Shown here piece after piece: positions 16,220 to 25,560 of a stretch of DNA of 64,000 nt (positions within the stretch are counted from its first letter, which is position 1; each line of letters opens with the position of its first letter). Position numbers and translations under genes: made by a program. Source of the DNA: Planctomycetota bacterium (GTDB lineage Bacteria; Planctomycetota; JAJSAM01); assembly GCA_024274785.1 (NCBI GenBank), contig JAJSAM010000031.1, forward strand, positions 153,754 to 217,753, written 5' to 3'. Under the pieces are notes generated by a model. It did not search any database, had not been told where the DNA came from, and was given only the letters and a program-made list of their open reading frames with translations.

Positions 16220-17382
16220 GTGACCTGGTCTATCTCGACAACGCGGCAACCGCTTTTCCCAAGCCTCCGGAAGTACTGAAGGCCATGACCGAGTTCTACG
16301 CCACTCGTGGAGTAAATCCCGGCCGGACCGGATTCGACCTCGCCGTCGAAGCCGAGGAGACCTTGCTCGGAGCGCGCCGTGCGCTGACCGCATTCTTCGG
16401 CGGAACAGATGCCAACCGCCTGGTCTTCGGCCACAACGTCACCGATGCCCTGAACAACCTGATCGACAGTGCCCTTTCACCCGGCGACCACGCGATCTCC
16501 ACCTGCCTCGAGCACAACTCCGTTCTGCGACCGCTCTACTACCATCAGCGCGAGCGCGGCGTGGAGGTCGACTTCATCCCGTTCGATGCGGCCGGCTACG
16601 TCGACCCCGAGGACATCGCCGGCAAGATCAAGGACAACACGAAGCTGGTGGTGATGAACCACGGCAGTAACGTGATCGGCACCATCCAACCGGTCGCCGA
16701 GGTCGGGCGGATCTGCCGCGAGAAAGGCGTGCTCTTCGCGGTCGATGCGGCCCAGACCGCGGGCCTCATCCCGATCGATGTCGGCGAAATGAACATCGAC
16801 GTGCTCTGCTTTACCGGCCACAAGTCGCTGATGTGCCCCCCCGGCACGGGTGGGATGTACATCGCCGAACACGTCGAGTTGATGCCGGTGCGCTCCGGGG
16901 GGACCGGAGTGAAGAGCGCCATGAAGAATCAGCCCCTCGATTACCCCTGGCGCTTCGAGTACGGCACGCTGAACCTCATGGGCATCGCCGGCCTGCTCGC
17001 CGGGCAGGAGTGGATCGCCGCCCACGGCGGAGTCGAGAAGATCTACGAGTACGAGATGAACCTCGCCCGGCGCCTTCGGAACGGTGTGGCCGGACTGGAG
17101 AACGTGACCTTCTACTGCGCGGACATGGAGCGCGATCACCTGCCGGTCTTCGTGTTCAACATCGACGGTATGGACGCCAGCCAGACCGGGACCATCCTCG
17201 ACGTGGACTACGACGTCATCACCCGGACCGGCCTGCACTGCGCACCGCTCGTCCACGAGGGCATCGGCACCACCAAACAGAACGGCACGGTGCGATTCTC
17301 GGTTGGAGCATTCAACACCGAGCAGCACATCGACACCGCGATCAATGCGCTGTCGGAGATCGCCGCCTACGCCATGACCTGA
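16216..17382 (+). CDS. Cysteine desulfurase-family (class V aminotransferase) enzyme
   Basis: 388 residues. The PLP lysine is K203 in FTGHKSLMCPPGTGGMY; VFAVDAAQTAG-type aspartate lies at about 177. RTGLHCAPLVHEGIGT carries the cysteine C342 expected of the small cysteine-desulfurase-family branch. It would release sulfur from cysteine (or act on a related amino acid). Co-translation with gntR and the location after a very Fe-S-rich operon suggest sulfur supply for those clusters, or catabolism of the effector of GntR. Its last 41 nt overlap the convergent glycosyltransferase gene. Confidence 0.85.
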   Translation: MSDLVYLDNAATAFPKPPEVLKAMTEFYATRGVNPGRTGFDLAVEAEETLLGARRALTAFFGGTDANRLVFGHNVTDALNNLIDSALSPGDHAISTCLEHNSVLRPLYYHQRERGVEVDFIPFDAAGYVDPEDIAGKIKDNTKLVVMNHGSNVIGTIQPVAEVGRICREKGVLFAVDAAQTAGLIPIDVGEMNIDVLCFTGHKSLMCPPGTGGMYIAEHVELMPVRSGGTGVKSAMKNQPLDYPWRFEYGTLNLMGIAGLLAGQEWIAAHGGVEKIYEYEMNLARRLRNGVAGLENVTFYCADMERDHLPVFVFNIDGMDASQTGTILDVDYDVITRTGLHCAPLVHEGIGTTKQNGTVRFSVGAFNTEQHIDTAINALSEIAAYAMT

Positions 17383-18736
17383 TGGCAAACTCGATCGGCC
17401 AGAGCGACGCGGCGAACATGAGCGGCTTCAACGGCACGAGATAGCGCGGCCACGGCGCGAAAACGGTACCAATCAGGGTGAACAGCAGGAACACGAGGAG
17501 GAGCGGTCCCGGTCTCGCCAGGAAGTCGCTCCTCTTTCGGTTCACCGTCCAGAGCATGTACGCCGCGAGAAGCAGAATGCACAGGAGCGGGTGCAGCAAC
17601 CGGTGCACCCAATAGAAGAGCTTCGTGGCCGGCACCTTCTCGAAGATGGGATCCAGCGTCTGGTAGATGTAGATATCCCCGCTGCCCTGGAGATATCCAA
17701 ACCCATAGAGGTAGTATGGTTTCTCGAGCAGATACCAGGAGAGATACCGCCAGGGTTGCTCGCTGAACCGTTCCTTGAAGATCCGGACGAAGTTCTCCCG
17801 GGAACTCGCGAACTCCTGGTACTGCGGATCGTCGCGGTAGGGGTAGTACTTCCACTTCGGATCCTTGTGCACGAAGCCGGGATAGGTCCCGTGGACCAGA
17901 GTGGCCAGCACCCGGTCGCTTCCCTTCCGCCCCTCCGGCGGAACGCTCTGCGCATTGCGGATCCAGTAGCCCACCGGAAAGAGCAAAAAGACGGCGAAAA
18001 GCAGGATCGCCGGGCGAAGGCGCCCCTCGCGCCCCCCCCAGATCAGCCAGGCGCCAAGCAGCACCGGTGGGATCACGAGGGCGGTTTCGTTCGTCAGGGT
18101 GGCGAGCCCGAACAGCACCCCGGAGGCGATGATCCGAACCCGGCCCCCACCGGACAGGCCGCTGTAGAAGAACACGAGGGCCGAGAGCAGCAGAAACCCG
18201 AAGAGGGTCTCGGTCAGGATGTAACCGGTGGCGGTGATCAGGTGCGGGTTCGTGGCGGTCAGCGCCGCGGCGATCATGGCGAAGGGGACGGAGAGGAACC
18301 GCCGGGCGAGCACGAAGATCAGCGGGATCATCAGAGCCCCGAGCACCGCCTGCAGCACCCGGGCGACGTCGTAGAAATCGTCGTCCCCCGCGATCGCGTA
18401 CACCGCCGCCAGGAAGAGGGGGTACCCCGGAGACCGGAACGAGTCCGCGATCGGAGGAACGTTCTGCCGATCCGAGGAGTAGATCCCGTACGAGAGCAGG
18501 TTCTTCGCCCCGGCGAGATACTCTCCGGCGTCAGCCCGGTAGGGATTGACGACACGGGAGACCTCGACGTGCCCGATCCGAAGGCCGAGCCCGACGAAGA
18601 AGATGATCCCGAGGAGGACGAGGGTTTCCCTGCCGTGGCGAATCACACCCTTGCTATCGGGTGGAACGGTCTCAGGGTTGAGGATGTCCTCGGCATCAGG
18701 AGCCGGTGAGCCCGCCCAGACCCTTCCGAGCACCAC
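17342..18736 (-). CDS. ArnT/PMT-like membrane glycosyltransferase (GT-C fold)
   Basis: 464 residues with about ten hydrophobic helices. The first periplasmic loop has the GT-C acidic motif (NPYRADAGEYLAGAKNL), and SFRSPGYPLFLAAVYAI matches the family. The enzyme would transfer a sugar from a lipid-phosphate donor in the membrane. An alternative GTG start at 18646 (VIRHGRETLVLLGIIF) would begin right before the first membrane helix and is plausible. The 3' end overlaps the convergent class V aminotransferase gene by 41 nt. Acceptor unknown. Confidence 0.75.
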   Translation of the reverse strand: MVLGRVWAGSPAPDAEDILNPETVPPDSKGVIRHGRETLVLLGIIFFVGLGLRIGHVEVSRVVNPYRADAGEYLAGAKNLLSYGIYSSDRQNVPPIADSFRSPGYPLFLAAVYAIAGDDDFYDVARVLQAVLGALMIPLIFVLARRFLSVPFAMIAAALTATNPHLITATGYILTETLFGFLLLSALVFFYSGLSGGGRVRIIASGVLFGLATLTNETALVIPPVLLGAWLIWGGREGRLRPAILLFAVFLLFPVGYWIRNAQSVPPEGRKGSDRVLATLVHGTYPGFVHKDPKWKYYPYRDDPQYQEFASSRENFVRIFKERFSEQPWRYLSWYLLEKPYYLYGFGYLQGSGDIYIYQTLDPIFEKVPATKLFYWVHRLLHPLLCILLLAAYMLWTVNRKRSDFLARPGPLLLVFLLFTLIGTVFAPWPRYLVPLKPLMFAASLWPIEFAIRSWRRRRSPTAH

Positions 18737-18739
18737 GAC

Positions 18740-18830
18740 ACAGGCGTTGCCCCAGGCATCCTCCCGGAAGAAACGGTGGTCGATACGGAGATCGACCCTC
18801 AGATCGTGTGCAATGGTGCGAATGGCGGGC
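18740..18830 (+). repeat. Dispersed repeat family B, promoter-bearing copy B2
   Basis: CACAGGCG, GGTGGTCGATACGG and GATCGACCCTC match the 25398 and 60421 copies. GATCGTGTGCAATGG (18802-18816) is identical to 48553-48567 on the other strand. It directly precedes the -10 box of the kinase gene. Confidence 0.6.
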
Positions 18831-18836
18831 TACGAT
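18831..18836 (+). promoter_or_regulatory. Leaderless-type -10 box of the kinase gene
   Basis: TACGAT, 7 nt from the ATG at 18844. It lies 14 nt after the conserved family-B block, exactly as at 48538. Confidence 0.5.
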
Positions 18837-18843
18837 TGGCCTT

Positions 18844-20397
18844 ATGGACGAGCACGAGGAAATCGGGCGCCGAAGCGTAGTGATGATGCTGACCGCGGCG
18901 GGCGAACTCGCGCCGGTCGAGGCCACGGCCGGAGACGCCGGGTCCGGGGACGAGTTCACCCCTTCCGATGAGAAGTACGTCCGGGAGGGAATGCTCGGCT
19001 CCGGAGGCATGGGGGAGGTCCTGCTGGTCCACGATACCGATCTCCGTCGGCAGGTGGCCATGAAGGTGCTGCGGGAGGAACTCGCGAAGGACCCCCGGCA
19101 GAGGCTGAATTTCGTGGCCGAAGCGCAGGCGACGAGTCAGCTCGAGCACCCCGGGATCCCACCCGTTCACGACATCGGCGTCACTCCGTCCGGCAGCGTC
19201 TACTTCACGATGAAACTGGTGCGGGGGAAGACTCTGAAGGAGGTCATCGAGGCCCTGAGCAACGGGGATCCAGAGGCTGGTGCGGAGTATACCCTGCACA
19301 AGCTCATTTCGATCCTCGAGCGGGTCTCCGAGGCGCTGCACTTCGCGCACGAACAAGGGGTCATCCATCGCGACCTGAAACCCGAAAACCTCATGCTCGG
19401 GGAGTACGGCGAGGTCCACGTCATGGACTGGGGGATCGCCAAGGTCGCCGGGGAATCGACGGAGCAGGATGATCCCGATGCACCGGTGGAAAAGCCCGGG
19501 TTCCTGACCGAGTCGAGCATTACGACCGCCGGCACCGAGGCGGGCATGATGACCATGGACGGCGTCTTGAAGGGCACCGTACCCTACATGAGCCCGGAGC
19601 AGGCGAACGGGATCGCCAGTGAGATCACCTCCCGAAGCGACATCTACGCCCTCGGCGTCATCCTGTACGAGATGCTGACTCTCCATCCGGCCTTCGAGTT
19701 CATCGGCATGATCACGCTCATACGGGTGGTCCAGGGCGAGTTCATTCCGGTCCTGGAGCGGAACCCGGGACGCCACATCCCGGAGGCTCTCGCGGACCTG
19801 TGCACCCGGGCGATGTCTTCGGATCCGCATTCCCGGCCGGAGTCCGCCGCGGCGTTCGGGGACGAGCTCCGCGCCTGGCTGGACGGCAGCAGCGAGGCCG
19901 AGCGGCGCCATCGCGAGGCCGAAGCGCTCGCGGAGAAGGGCAAGGAGGCCGCCTCGAACTACTTCGGCATCAAGGCCGAGATGGGATTTGCCAGGGAGGA
20001 AGCCCGGGAACTCGTCGGGCAGTTCAAGCCGTGGCAGCCCGTGCAGGAGAAAAAGCCGCTGATCGAGGCGAAGCAACGGGTGGACAACCTGCGCACACAA
20101 CTCGCCGCCGCACTCGCGGAAACCATGAATCTTCTCGGAGCCGCCCTGCTGCAGGAAGAGGGCAACGTCGCTGCCCGGGAGGCTCTGGCGGACCTGTGGG
20201 CCCGACGACTCGAGGACGCTGAACTCCGCAACGACGACGCGGACGGGATCTTCGCCCTCGAGATGATCCGACGCTATCAGGACGGGCAATTCGAGCGGCT
20301 CCTGAAGGGGGACGGCGCGCTCCTTCTCGAGACCGAACCGTCTGGAGCCGACGCCACGCTTTGCCTGCTCGAATCCCGGGACGGACTCCTGCGTTAA
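18844..20397 (+). CDS. Serine/threonine protein kinase, N-terminal part of a kinase/FGE fusion cut by an in-frame TAA
   Basis: 517 residues. The kinase domain is complete: LGSGGMGEV (51-59), K74, HRDLKPEN (175-182), DWG in place of DFG (195-197), YMSPEQ and SDIYALG. A helical, Glu/Arg-rich linker (about 390-480) and a partial PEGA-like strand follow. TAA at 20395-20397 then interrupts, but the same frame continues open to 21309 through GTTPLEHHDLPMGTYVVVLRKEG and a full FGE domain. Related proteins join these parts in one chain. A single change (GAA to TAA) explains the break. Confidence 0.85.
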   Translation: MDEHEEIGRRSVVMMLTAAGELAPVEATAGDAGSGDEFTPSDEKYVREGMLGSGGMGEVLLVHDTDLRRQVAMKVLREELAKDPRQRLNFVAEAQATSQLEHPGIPPVHDIGVTPSGSVYFTMKLVRGKTLKEVIEALSNGDPEAGAEYTLHKLISILERVSEALHFAHEQGVIHRDLKPENLMLGEYGEVHVMDWGIAKVAGESTEQDDPDAPVEKPGFLTESSITTAGTEAGMMTMDGVLKGTVPYMSPEQANGIASEITSRSDIYALGVILYEMLTLHPAFEFIGMITLIRVVQGEFIPVLERNPGRHIPEALADLCTRAMSSDPHSRPESAAAFGDELRAWLDGSSEAERRHREAEALAEKGKEAASNYFGIKAEMGFAREEARELVGQFKPWQPVQEKKPLIEAKQRVDNLRTQLAAALAETMNLLGAALLQEEGNVAAREALADLWARRLEDAELRNDDADGIFALEMIRRYQDGQFERLLKGDGALLLETEPSGADATLCLLESRDGLLR

Positions 20398-20448
20398 GCG
20401 GGACAGATCCCCCTCGGCACCACCCCCCTCGAACACCACGACCTCCCC

Positions 20449-21309
20449 ATGGGCACCTACGTGGTGGTCCTTCGGAAAGAGGGGTTTTGCGATGTCCGCT
20501 ACCCGGTCCACATCTCCCGAAACCGCGAGTGGCGGGGTACGGTCCGCCTGCGCACCGGAGAGGAGATCGAGGAAGGCATGGTCTTCGTGCCGGGGGGACC
20601 GTTTACCTTCGGCGAGGGACGGAACGCCGCGATCATCGAACTTCCCGATTTCGCCATCGCCCGCTACCCGGTCACCATGGCCGAATACGCACAATTCCTC
20701 GAGAGCCTGCCGCTCGACGAAGTGGAGGAGCGCCGGCCGCAGACTCCGGGGGACGGCGCCTTCCTCGTCCGGGGGGCATCGGGCAGATTCGAGCCGGTGC
20801 CGATCATTGTCGAGGGCAAAGCCCGCGAACGGCTCTCGCAGGAGATAGGCGAGGGCTTCGAGATGAGGCTCCCGGCCTGCGGACTCTCCTACGACGACGT
20901 TGTGGCATTCTGCGAGTGGAAGGGCACCGTCACCGGAAGGCGTTACCGCCTCCCCACCGAGCACGAGCGGGAGAAGGCGGCCCGCGGCGTCGATGGCCGC
21001 AGGTTCCCGTGGGGGGATCTCGAGGATTCCACCCTGGCGAAATGCCGCGACTCCCGCCCGGAGCCCTCGCAACCGGAGCCCATCGGCACCTTCCCGACCT
21101 CGACCTCCGTCTACGGAATGGGAGACGCATCCGGGGGTGTCTGGGACTGGACCGACTCGTGGTTCGATGAGCGGGAGACGCTGAAAGTCCTGAAGGGCGG
21201 ATCGTGGAGCATGGCCATATCGACACTTCGCTGCCCGGTGCGTTACCGTGGCGTCCCGAGATTCCGGGATGCGAACATCGGCTTCCGCGTAGCGCTCAGC
21301 CTCGACTGA
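20449..21309 (+). CDS. FGE-sulfatase (SUMF1) domain, C-terminal part of the split kinase/FGE gene
   Basis: 286 residues from an internal ATG in the same frame as the kinase, 17 codons after its TAA. It begins in the PEGA-like strand (VVVLRKEGFCDVRYPVHI), then has EGMVFVPGGPF, FAIARYPVTMAEYAQFLES, YRLPTEHEREKAARGVDGRRFPWGD, and ends KGGSWSMA...IGFRVALSLD. It lacks the cysteine pair of true formylglycine-generating enzymes, so it is likely a binding or structural module. Without readthrough it would need its own initiation, and no good ribosome site is seen. Confidence 0.75.
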   Translation: MGTYVVVLRKEGFCDVRYPVHISRNREWRGTVRLRTGEEIEEGMVFVPGGPFTFGEGRNAAIIELPDFAIARYPVTMAEYAQFLESLPLDEVEERRPQTPGDGAFLVRGASGRFEPVPIIVEGKARERLSQEIGEGFEMRLPACGLSYDDVVAFCEWKGTVTGRRYRLPTEHEREKAARGVDGRRFPWGDLEDSTLAKCRDSRPEPSQPEPIGTFPTSTSVYGMGDASGGVWDWTDSWFDERETLKVLKGGSWSMAISTLRCPVRYRGVPRFRDANIGFRVALSLD

Positions 21310-21465
21310 ACCAACCCCCCGCATTTCCCGCGCTCATTCAGGAGGTCCCCTTCTTTCGCCGGATTGCGAGAATTCCGGAAAGTTCCAGCGGATTCCCCCA
21401 ATAGTAGTGAGGAGCAGTACTGAGAACCCGGCGCGAAGGCGGTCCCTGCAAACGGAGATCAATCG

Positions 21466-22212
21466 ATGAAAACCAAGGCTCTGGTGCTTCTGCCGCTCGT
21501 TGCCATGCTCATGCTGGCCTTCCCCACGCAGAGGGCGGAAGCGCAGACGCTGTCCTACTCGCAGCAGGAGATCGATATCCTCGAACTGGAGAGGCCCCCG
21601 TTCGGCTTCGAGTTCGTCGTGACGAACCCCATCGGCGGGCAGGACATCATCGCTTTCGGAGTCCGCAACGACACGATCCAGCCGTTCCCCGCTCCGTGGA
21701 TCAGCAGCGAAGAGAACATGTGGGCCGGTGCGCGCCTCTTCGACGAGTGGGGCTGGGACAACGACCAGTTCAAGTTCTGGAATGGTGAGGGGTACAGCTA
21801 TGCCCCGTTTTCGTTCTGGGGAACCGGCACCAACCCGGACGGCACGCGCGAGGTCCTGACCTCGAGTGGACTGGGCACATTCCGCAATCTCTTCGGAGAC
21901 CCGGCGATCGACCCGCCTTTCGGCCAGATCCTCGGCGCGCAGGTGGCGTTCTACTTCGACGACGACGAGCAGGAAGACGGCGGCCCCGACCCGATCATCG
22001 GCGACGGGAGTCCTCGCGGCGGCTTCTTCTTCGACGCCCAGTCACCGGCCTCGCCGTTTATTGCGGTGCGACAGGGTCCTGGCGGCGGGCCGATCAACGT
22101 CCTCACCGGCCAGACCACCCTCGTCCCGCTCCCGTCCGCGGCCTGGCTGGGACTCGGTATGCTCTCGGTGCTCGGTGCGGTCCGCCGGCTCCGCAAGCGC
22201 CGCGCCGCGTAA
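21466..22212 (+). CDS. Exported PEP-CTERM-like protein
   Basis: 248 residues. Signal peptide MKTKALVLLPLVAMLMLAF...AEAQ, cleavage near residue 27. The mature part is acidic and aromatic with no known fold. The tail VPLPSAAWLGLGMLSVLGAV followed by RRLRKRRAA is a PEP-CTERM-type sorting signal in its VPLP form: short motif, membrane helix, basic end. It would be cut by an exosortase, which is not in this window. The 150-nt upstream region holds a GAATTCCGGAAAG stretch and an A/T-rich CAATAGTAG, with CAAACGGAG as a weak ribosome site. Confidence 0.75.
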   Translation: MKTKALVLLPLVAMLMLAFPTQRAEAQTLSYSQQEIDILELERPPFGFEFVVTNPIGGQDIIAFGVRNDTIQPFPAPWISSEENMWAGARLFDEWGWDNDQFKFWNGEGYSYAPFSFWGTGTNPDGTREVLTSSGLGTFRNLFGDPAIDPPFGQILGAQVAFYFDDDEQEDGGPDPIIGDGSPRGGFFFDAQSPASPFIAVRQGPGGGPINVLTGQTTLVPLPSAAWLGLGMLSVLGAVRRLRKRRAA

Positions 22213-22380
22213 AGGGCTCGTCTGGAAACAAGTGCGCCCGTGGCACCGGGAGCGCCGCTGCGCCCGATCCAGCAAGGCGCGAGGAGGGCGCGACCTGGCT
22301 GGTTTCAACCGACGAGCAACGCGGCTGGGCGGGATGCAGCAGCCCTCGAATCCCGTAGTTGTCCCTGCGCGGCCCCTTCT
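22213..22380. repeat. Dispersed repeat family A, full copy A1
   Basis: Fills the whole gap between the PEP-CTERM gene's TAA and the Top6A stop. Shares CTGGTTTCAACCGACGAGCA (22299-22318), GCAAGGCGCGAGGAG and GGGCGGGATGCAGCAGCCCT with 58082-58240. Left end GGGCTCGTCTGGAAACAAG; right end GCGCGGCCCCTT, roughly the reverse complement of other left ends. Confidence 0.8.
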
Positions 22381-23523
22381 CTACGGCAGGAACTTCTTCC
22401 GGCCCTTCAGCTTGCCCGGAAGGTAGGTGTCCATCACGTAATTCAGGCTGTGGAGCGCGAAGGCCTGCTGCTCGAGGCGAACGCCCATCTTGAGCATCTG
22501 CTTCAACGCCGACTTCCACTTCATGTGCCGCTTGAAGAACGGGTCGTTCTTCAGAGCGTCCTTGGCGCGCTTGATGTCCACTTCCTTCAACTTGTGCGTG
22601 GCCGCCATGAGGTCGTGGTCGATGATGTCCTGGGGCATCACACCGAGGAACGTGGCGTTCGGGACGCAGAAGAACCGGTTGATGTGGGCGGCGTTGCCCG
22701 AACCCACCTTGAGCGTCCGGTAGATGTTCGCTATTCCGTAGGGGTCGCAGTCCACGAAGGCGTAGACCGGCAGCTTCCGCGACTCCGACAGTCGCCGGAT
22801 GAACCGCCGGCAGGCCCGGGTCGGCACCCCCCCCATCGCCACCAGAATGCAGTTCGCCCGGTCCCAGTACTTGTGGCGGTTCAGACGATCGAACACGCCG
22901 CCGGTCTCGATGGCGAGAATGAACTTCGCCTTCGTCCGAAACTCCAGGTGCTCGACGTCGGACGGCACGGTGTAGGCGCCCGAACCGAACCGCGTGCAGT
23001 CGATCTCGATCGGTTCGCCGGTGTCGTAGTCCTGGTCGATGACGATCAGTTCACCGGCCACCGCTCCGCCGTGCTCCTCCGGCACGAAGCGCAGCTGCTC
23101 CCGGCTGACACCGCGAACCGAGAACATCGCCTCGATGTCGTCCATCACCGAGTCGGACTCGGCCTGTTCGTCGAACTTCGCCTCCGCCCAGTTCTTGCTC
23201 TGATAGTAGGCGTCTCGCTTGGTGGCGTGGTCGTCGGTCTCCACGAGGAGCTTGCTGAGCGACATCATCCGCAGCGTCTGGGCGAAGGACTTCACGGTGT
23301 TCACCGTGAGGGTGCGCTCGGAAGTCTGCCCGAGAATCTCGAAGTAGCCGACCTTCGGGTCGTACTTCACATTCTTCAGGGACCGGATGGGGAACGAGAG
23401 CGCCGGCTGCTCGTCCGCCCGGATCGTTCCGTGGATCTCCTCGGCGACCTCGTGGATGGCACCGGTCACCACCTGGTCCAGCTCCGCTTTCTTCTTCGCG
23501 ACCGACTTCTTCCGTGGGCTCAA
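22381..23523 (-). CDS. top6A: DNA topoisomerase VI subunit A (Spo11-like)
   Basis: 380 residues from a TTG start that overlaps the Top6B stop (TTGA). Archaeal Top6A has the same length. The winged-helix domain has the catalytic-tyrosine segment [12 protein letters not shown] (Y106/Y107). The Toprim domain shows the metal acids in [14 protein letters not shown] and [15 protein letters not shown]. The subunit breaks both DNA strands and joins 5' ends through the tyrosine. With subunit B it forms an ATP-driven type IIB topoisomerase, rare in bacteria. No ATG lies before the conserved region, which supports the TTG. Confidence 0.93.
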   Translation of the reverse strand: MSPRKKSVAKKKAELDQVVTGAIHEVAEEIHGTIRADEQPALSFPIRSLKNVKYDPKVGYFEILGQTSERTLTVNTVKSFAQTLRMMSLSKLLVETDDHATKRDAYYQSKNWAEAKFDEQAESDSVMDDIEAMFSVRGVSREQLRFVPEEHGGAVAGELIVIDQDYDTGEPIEIDCTRFGSGAYTVPSDVEHLEFRTKAKFILAIETGGVFDRLNRHKYWDRANCILVAMGGVPTRACRRFIRRLSESRKLPVYAFVDCDPYGIANIYRTLKVGSGNAAHINRFFCVPNATFLGVMPQDIIDHDLMAATHKLKEVDIKRAKDALKNDPFFKRHMKWKSALKQMLKMGVRLEQQAFALHSLNYVMDTYLPGKLKGRKKFLP

Positions 23524-25274
23524 AACTTTCGACTCCGATTCAGGATCCCGATCAGCCGCAGGAAGGCTTCCTCGCGTTCGGCATCGGTCAGGTCGAGGAT
23601 CTCCTGCAGAGCGATCCCGATGTGCGGGAGGTACTTCTCGATGTAGGAGCGCTTCTTCTCGGCGTCGGCGATCCGCTTCTGGCGGCGGATGTGCCGTCCC
23701 ACCACCCGTCCGCAGTCCTGCATACAGAGGCGGAGTTCCTTCAGGATCTCCGGGTAGTGGGCAATGGCCTCTTTCGATTCCGAGGTGAACTGCACCCACA
23801 CCGAGGCGAAGTGGACGAACACCACGAGCGGCCCCACCGGCAACCCGCCCTTGGGATGTTGCACGCCGTAATTCCGCCACGGCACGGATCCGAGGGCCTT
23901 CTGGATCGCACAGGCTGACTGCTGGTAGAGCAACGGCACCCGGTTGGCGAAGCGAATGACCTTGACGGACTGGTCGCCGGGCAGCTTCCCGCCGAAGGCC
24001 ACGCCGACCTCGATCGTGAACGGGTTTCCGCGGTAGACGGAGGGGGCTCTGGTGACCGCGTGCACGAAGTCCGGCTCGAATTCCTTCACGAGACCGGCCT
24101 TGATCGCCTCGTCGCCGATCGGGGCCAGGCAGTTTGTCGGCGGCTTGCGGATCTTCACCCTCGGGATGGCCTGGTACAGGCGGTCCGCATCCTCGCGCGC
24201 AATGCGGGAGACCCAGGCGTTCTGGGAGAGGCCGGCCACGTCGCAGATCTCGGACGCCACCGCCAGGCTCACGCGAGAGAAGTCAGTGGACAGGAAGGCC
24301 TTGAGTTTCGTGGCCTTCGTCGTCTTCAGCATCTTCATGAGGACGCCGAGTTCGACGCCGTAGGGGTGCGGCTTGATCTCTTTCGGCGATGCCGGCAGGT
24401 CTTCGATTCCCCGCTCGAAGATCGTCTCCTCACCATCCGGGGCGCGGTACACGAAGCGCGCATGCGGATTGGCCACCGCGCACTGCCGAAGGTACTCATC
24501 CACGGAGTGCTTCCCCCGCTGGTACCTGGCTTCGAGGGCGATTTCAACGCGCGTGCCGTGGTCGAGTTCCCACTCCACTTCCTCGTCGGTGACGGTTTCC
24601 GGGTGGTTCTTCTGGGTGTTGACCAGGACCTCGAAACGATGCGCCGGCCGGCCCTTCCCGGTACGGGAGATGATGGCGGTCGGGATTCCGGTGGTGAGCT
24701 GTCCGTACATGCCGGCGGCGCTGATGCCGATGCCCTGCTGGCCGCGGCTCTGACGCAACCGGTGGAACTTCGAACCGTAGAGGAGCTTGCCGAAGATCTT
24801 CGGGATCTGGGCCTTGATCACTCCCGGGCCGTTGTCGGTCACCGCCACGACGAAACGCTCCGGCGCGTTCGGATCACCGTTCTTTCCACTGCCGGCGCCG
24901 TTCGTACCCGATCGGGCGCCGGCGAGGCCCTTCAACGGACTGATCTCCACCGTGATCTCGGGAAGGAGACCGGCTTCTTCGGCGGCGTCGAGGCTGTTGT
25001 CCACCGCCTCCTTCACCGTGGTCAGAAGAGCCTTCGTGGCGTTGTCGAACCCGAGCAGGTGCCGGTTCTTCGTGAAGAACTCCGCGACGGAGATCTCGCG
25101 CTGCTGGGCGCCCATCTGTTCCGCGGTCAGGGGCCCCCCGCCCTTCTTCCTGCGGGATGACGGCACCTTCTCCCGGGGTGCGGGCCGTTTCAGCGGCTTC
25201 CGGCCCGGTGCGTTCTTGCTCTCGAAGAGGTTGAGTTGCGGCTTCTCGCTCAAAACGTCATGCCCCATGTCCAT
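23520..25274 (-). CDS. top6B: DNA topoisomerase VI subunit B (GHKL ATPase)
   Basis: 584 residues. A basic, disordered N-terminal extension (about 1-60) is followed by the GHKL ATP site: [18 protein letters not shown] (N box), VTDNGPGV (G1) and [14 protein letters not shown] (G2). H2TH and transducer domains follow, ending in the B-type tail that would meet subunit [17 protein letters not shown] and [11 protein letters not shown] are family landmarks. The ATG at 25274 was chosen; another lies at 25268. A TACGATAT box sits about 25 nt farther upstream. Likely acquired from, or shared with, archaeal-type lineages. Confidence 0.93.
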   Translation of the reverse strand: MDMGHDVLSEKPQLNLFESKNAPGRKPLKRPAPREKVPSSRRKKGGGPLTAEQMGAQQREISVAEFFTKNRHLLGFDNATKALLTTVKEAVDNSLDAAEEAGLLPEITVEISPLKGLAGARSGTNGAGSGKNGDPNAPERFVVAVTDNGPGVIKAQIPKIFGKLLYGSKFHRLRQSRGQQGIGISAAGMYGQLTTGIPTAIISRTGKGRPAHRFEVLVNTQKNHPETVTDEEVEWELDHGTRVEIALEARYQRGKHSVDEYLRQCAVANPHARFVYRAPDGEETIFERGIEDLPASPKEIKPHPYGVELGVLMKMLKTTKATKLKAFLSTDFSRVSLAVASEICDVAGLSQNAWVSRIAREDADRLYQAIPRVKIRKPPTNCLAPIGDEAIKAGLVKEFEPDFVHAVTRAPSVYRGNPFTIEVGVAFGGKLPGDQSVKVIRFANRVPLLYQQSACAIQKALGSVPWRNYGVQHPKGGLPVGPLVVFVHFASVWVQFTSESKEAIAHYPEILKELRLCMQDCGRVVGRHIRRQKRIADAEKKRSYIEKYLPHIGIALQEILDLTDAEREEAFLRLIGILNRSRKF

Positions 25275-25397
25275 GGGTCTCAGGCTTTTTTGGACCCCAT
25301 ATATCGTACGGGATGGGGGTGACGGATTCCAGCTACCCGAAGTCCTCCCCGAAGTTGAAGGTGCCGGGAAGCCGGAAAATCGCCACCTTCCGGGACC

Positions 25398-25560
25398 GGC
25401 GGTGCTGGCGGGTGGTCTGGATTCCGGGTTGGCGGACGGCTTATCGGCACAGGCGGAACTCCCGGGGAAGGCGAACGGGTGGGTGTGGTCGACACGGCGG
25501 TCGACCCTCCGAAGGCTCGTGGTGATGCGAACATCGGAGGGTCGTGCGCTGTCCCGACCG
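25398..25560 (+). repeat. Dispersed repeat family B, copy B3
   Basis: Contains GGTTGGCGGACGGC (25427-25440) and GGCACAGGCGGAACTCCCGG as in B1, then GTGTGGTCGACACGGCGGTC. It ends in a perfect 11-bp inverted repeat CGACCCTCCGA (25502-25512) / TCGGAGGGTCG (25534-25544) that could terminate transcription. It lies between the hydrolase fragment and Top6B. Confidence 0.75.
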
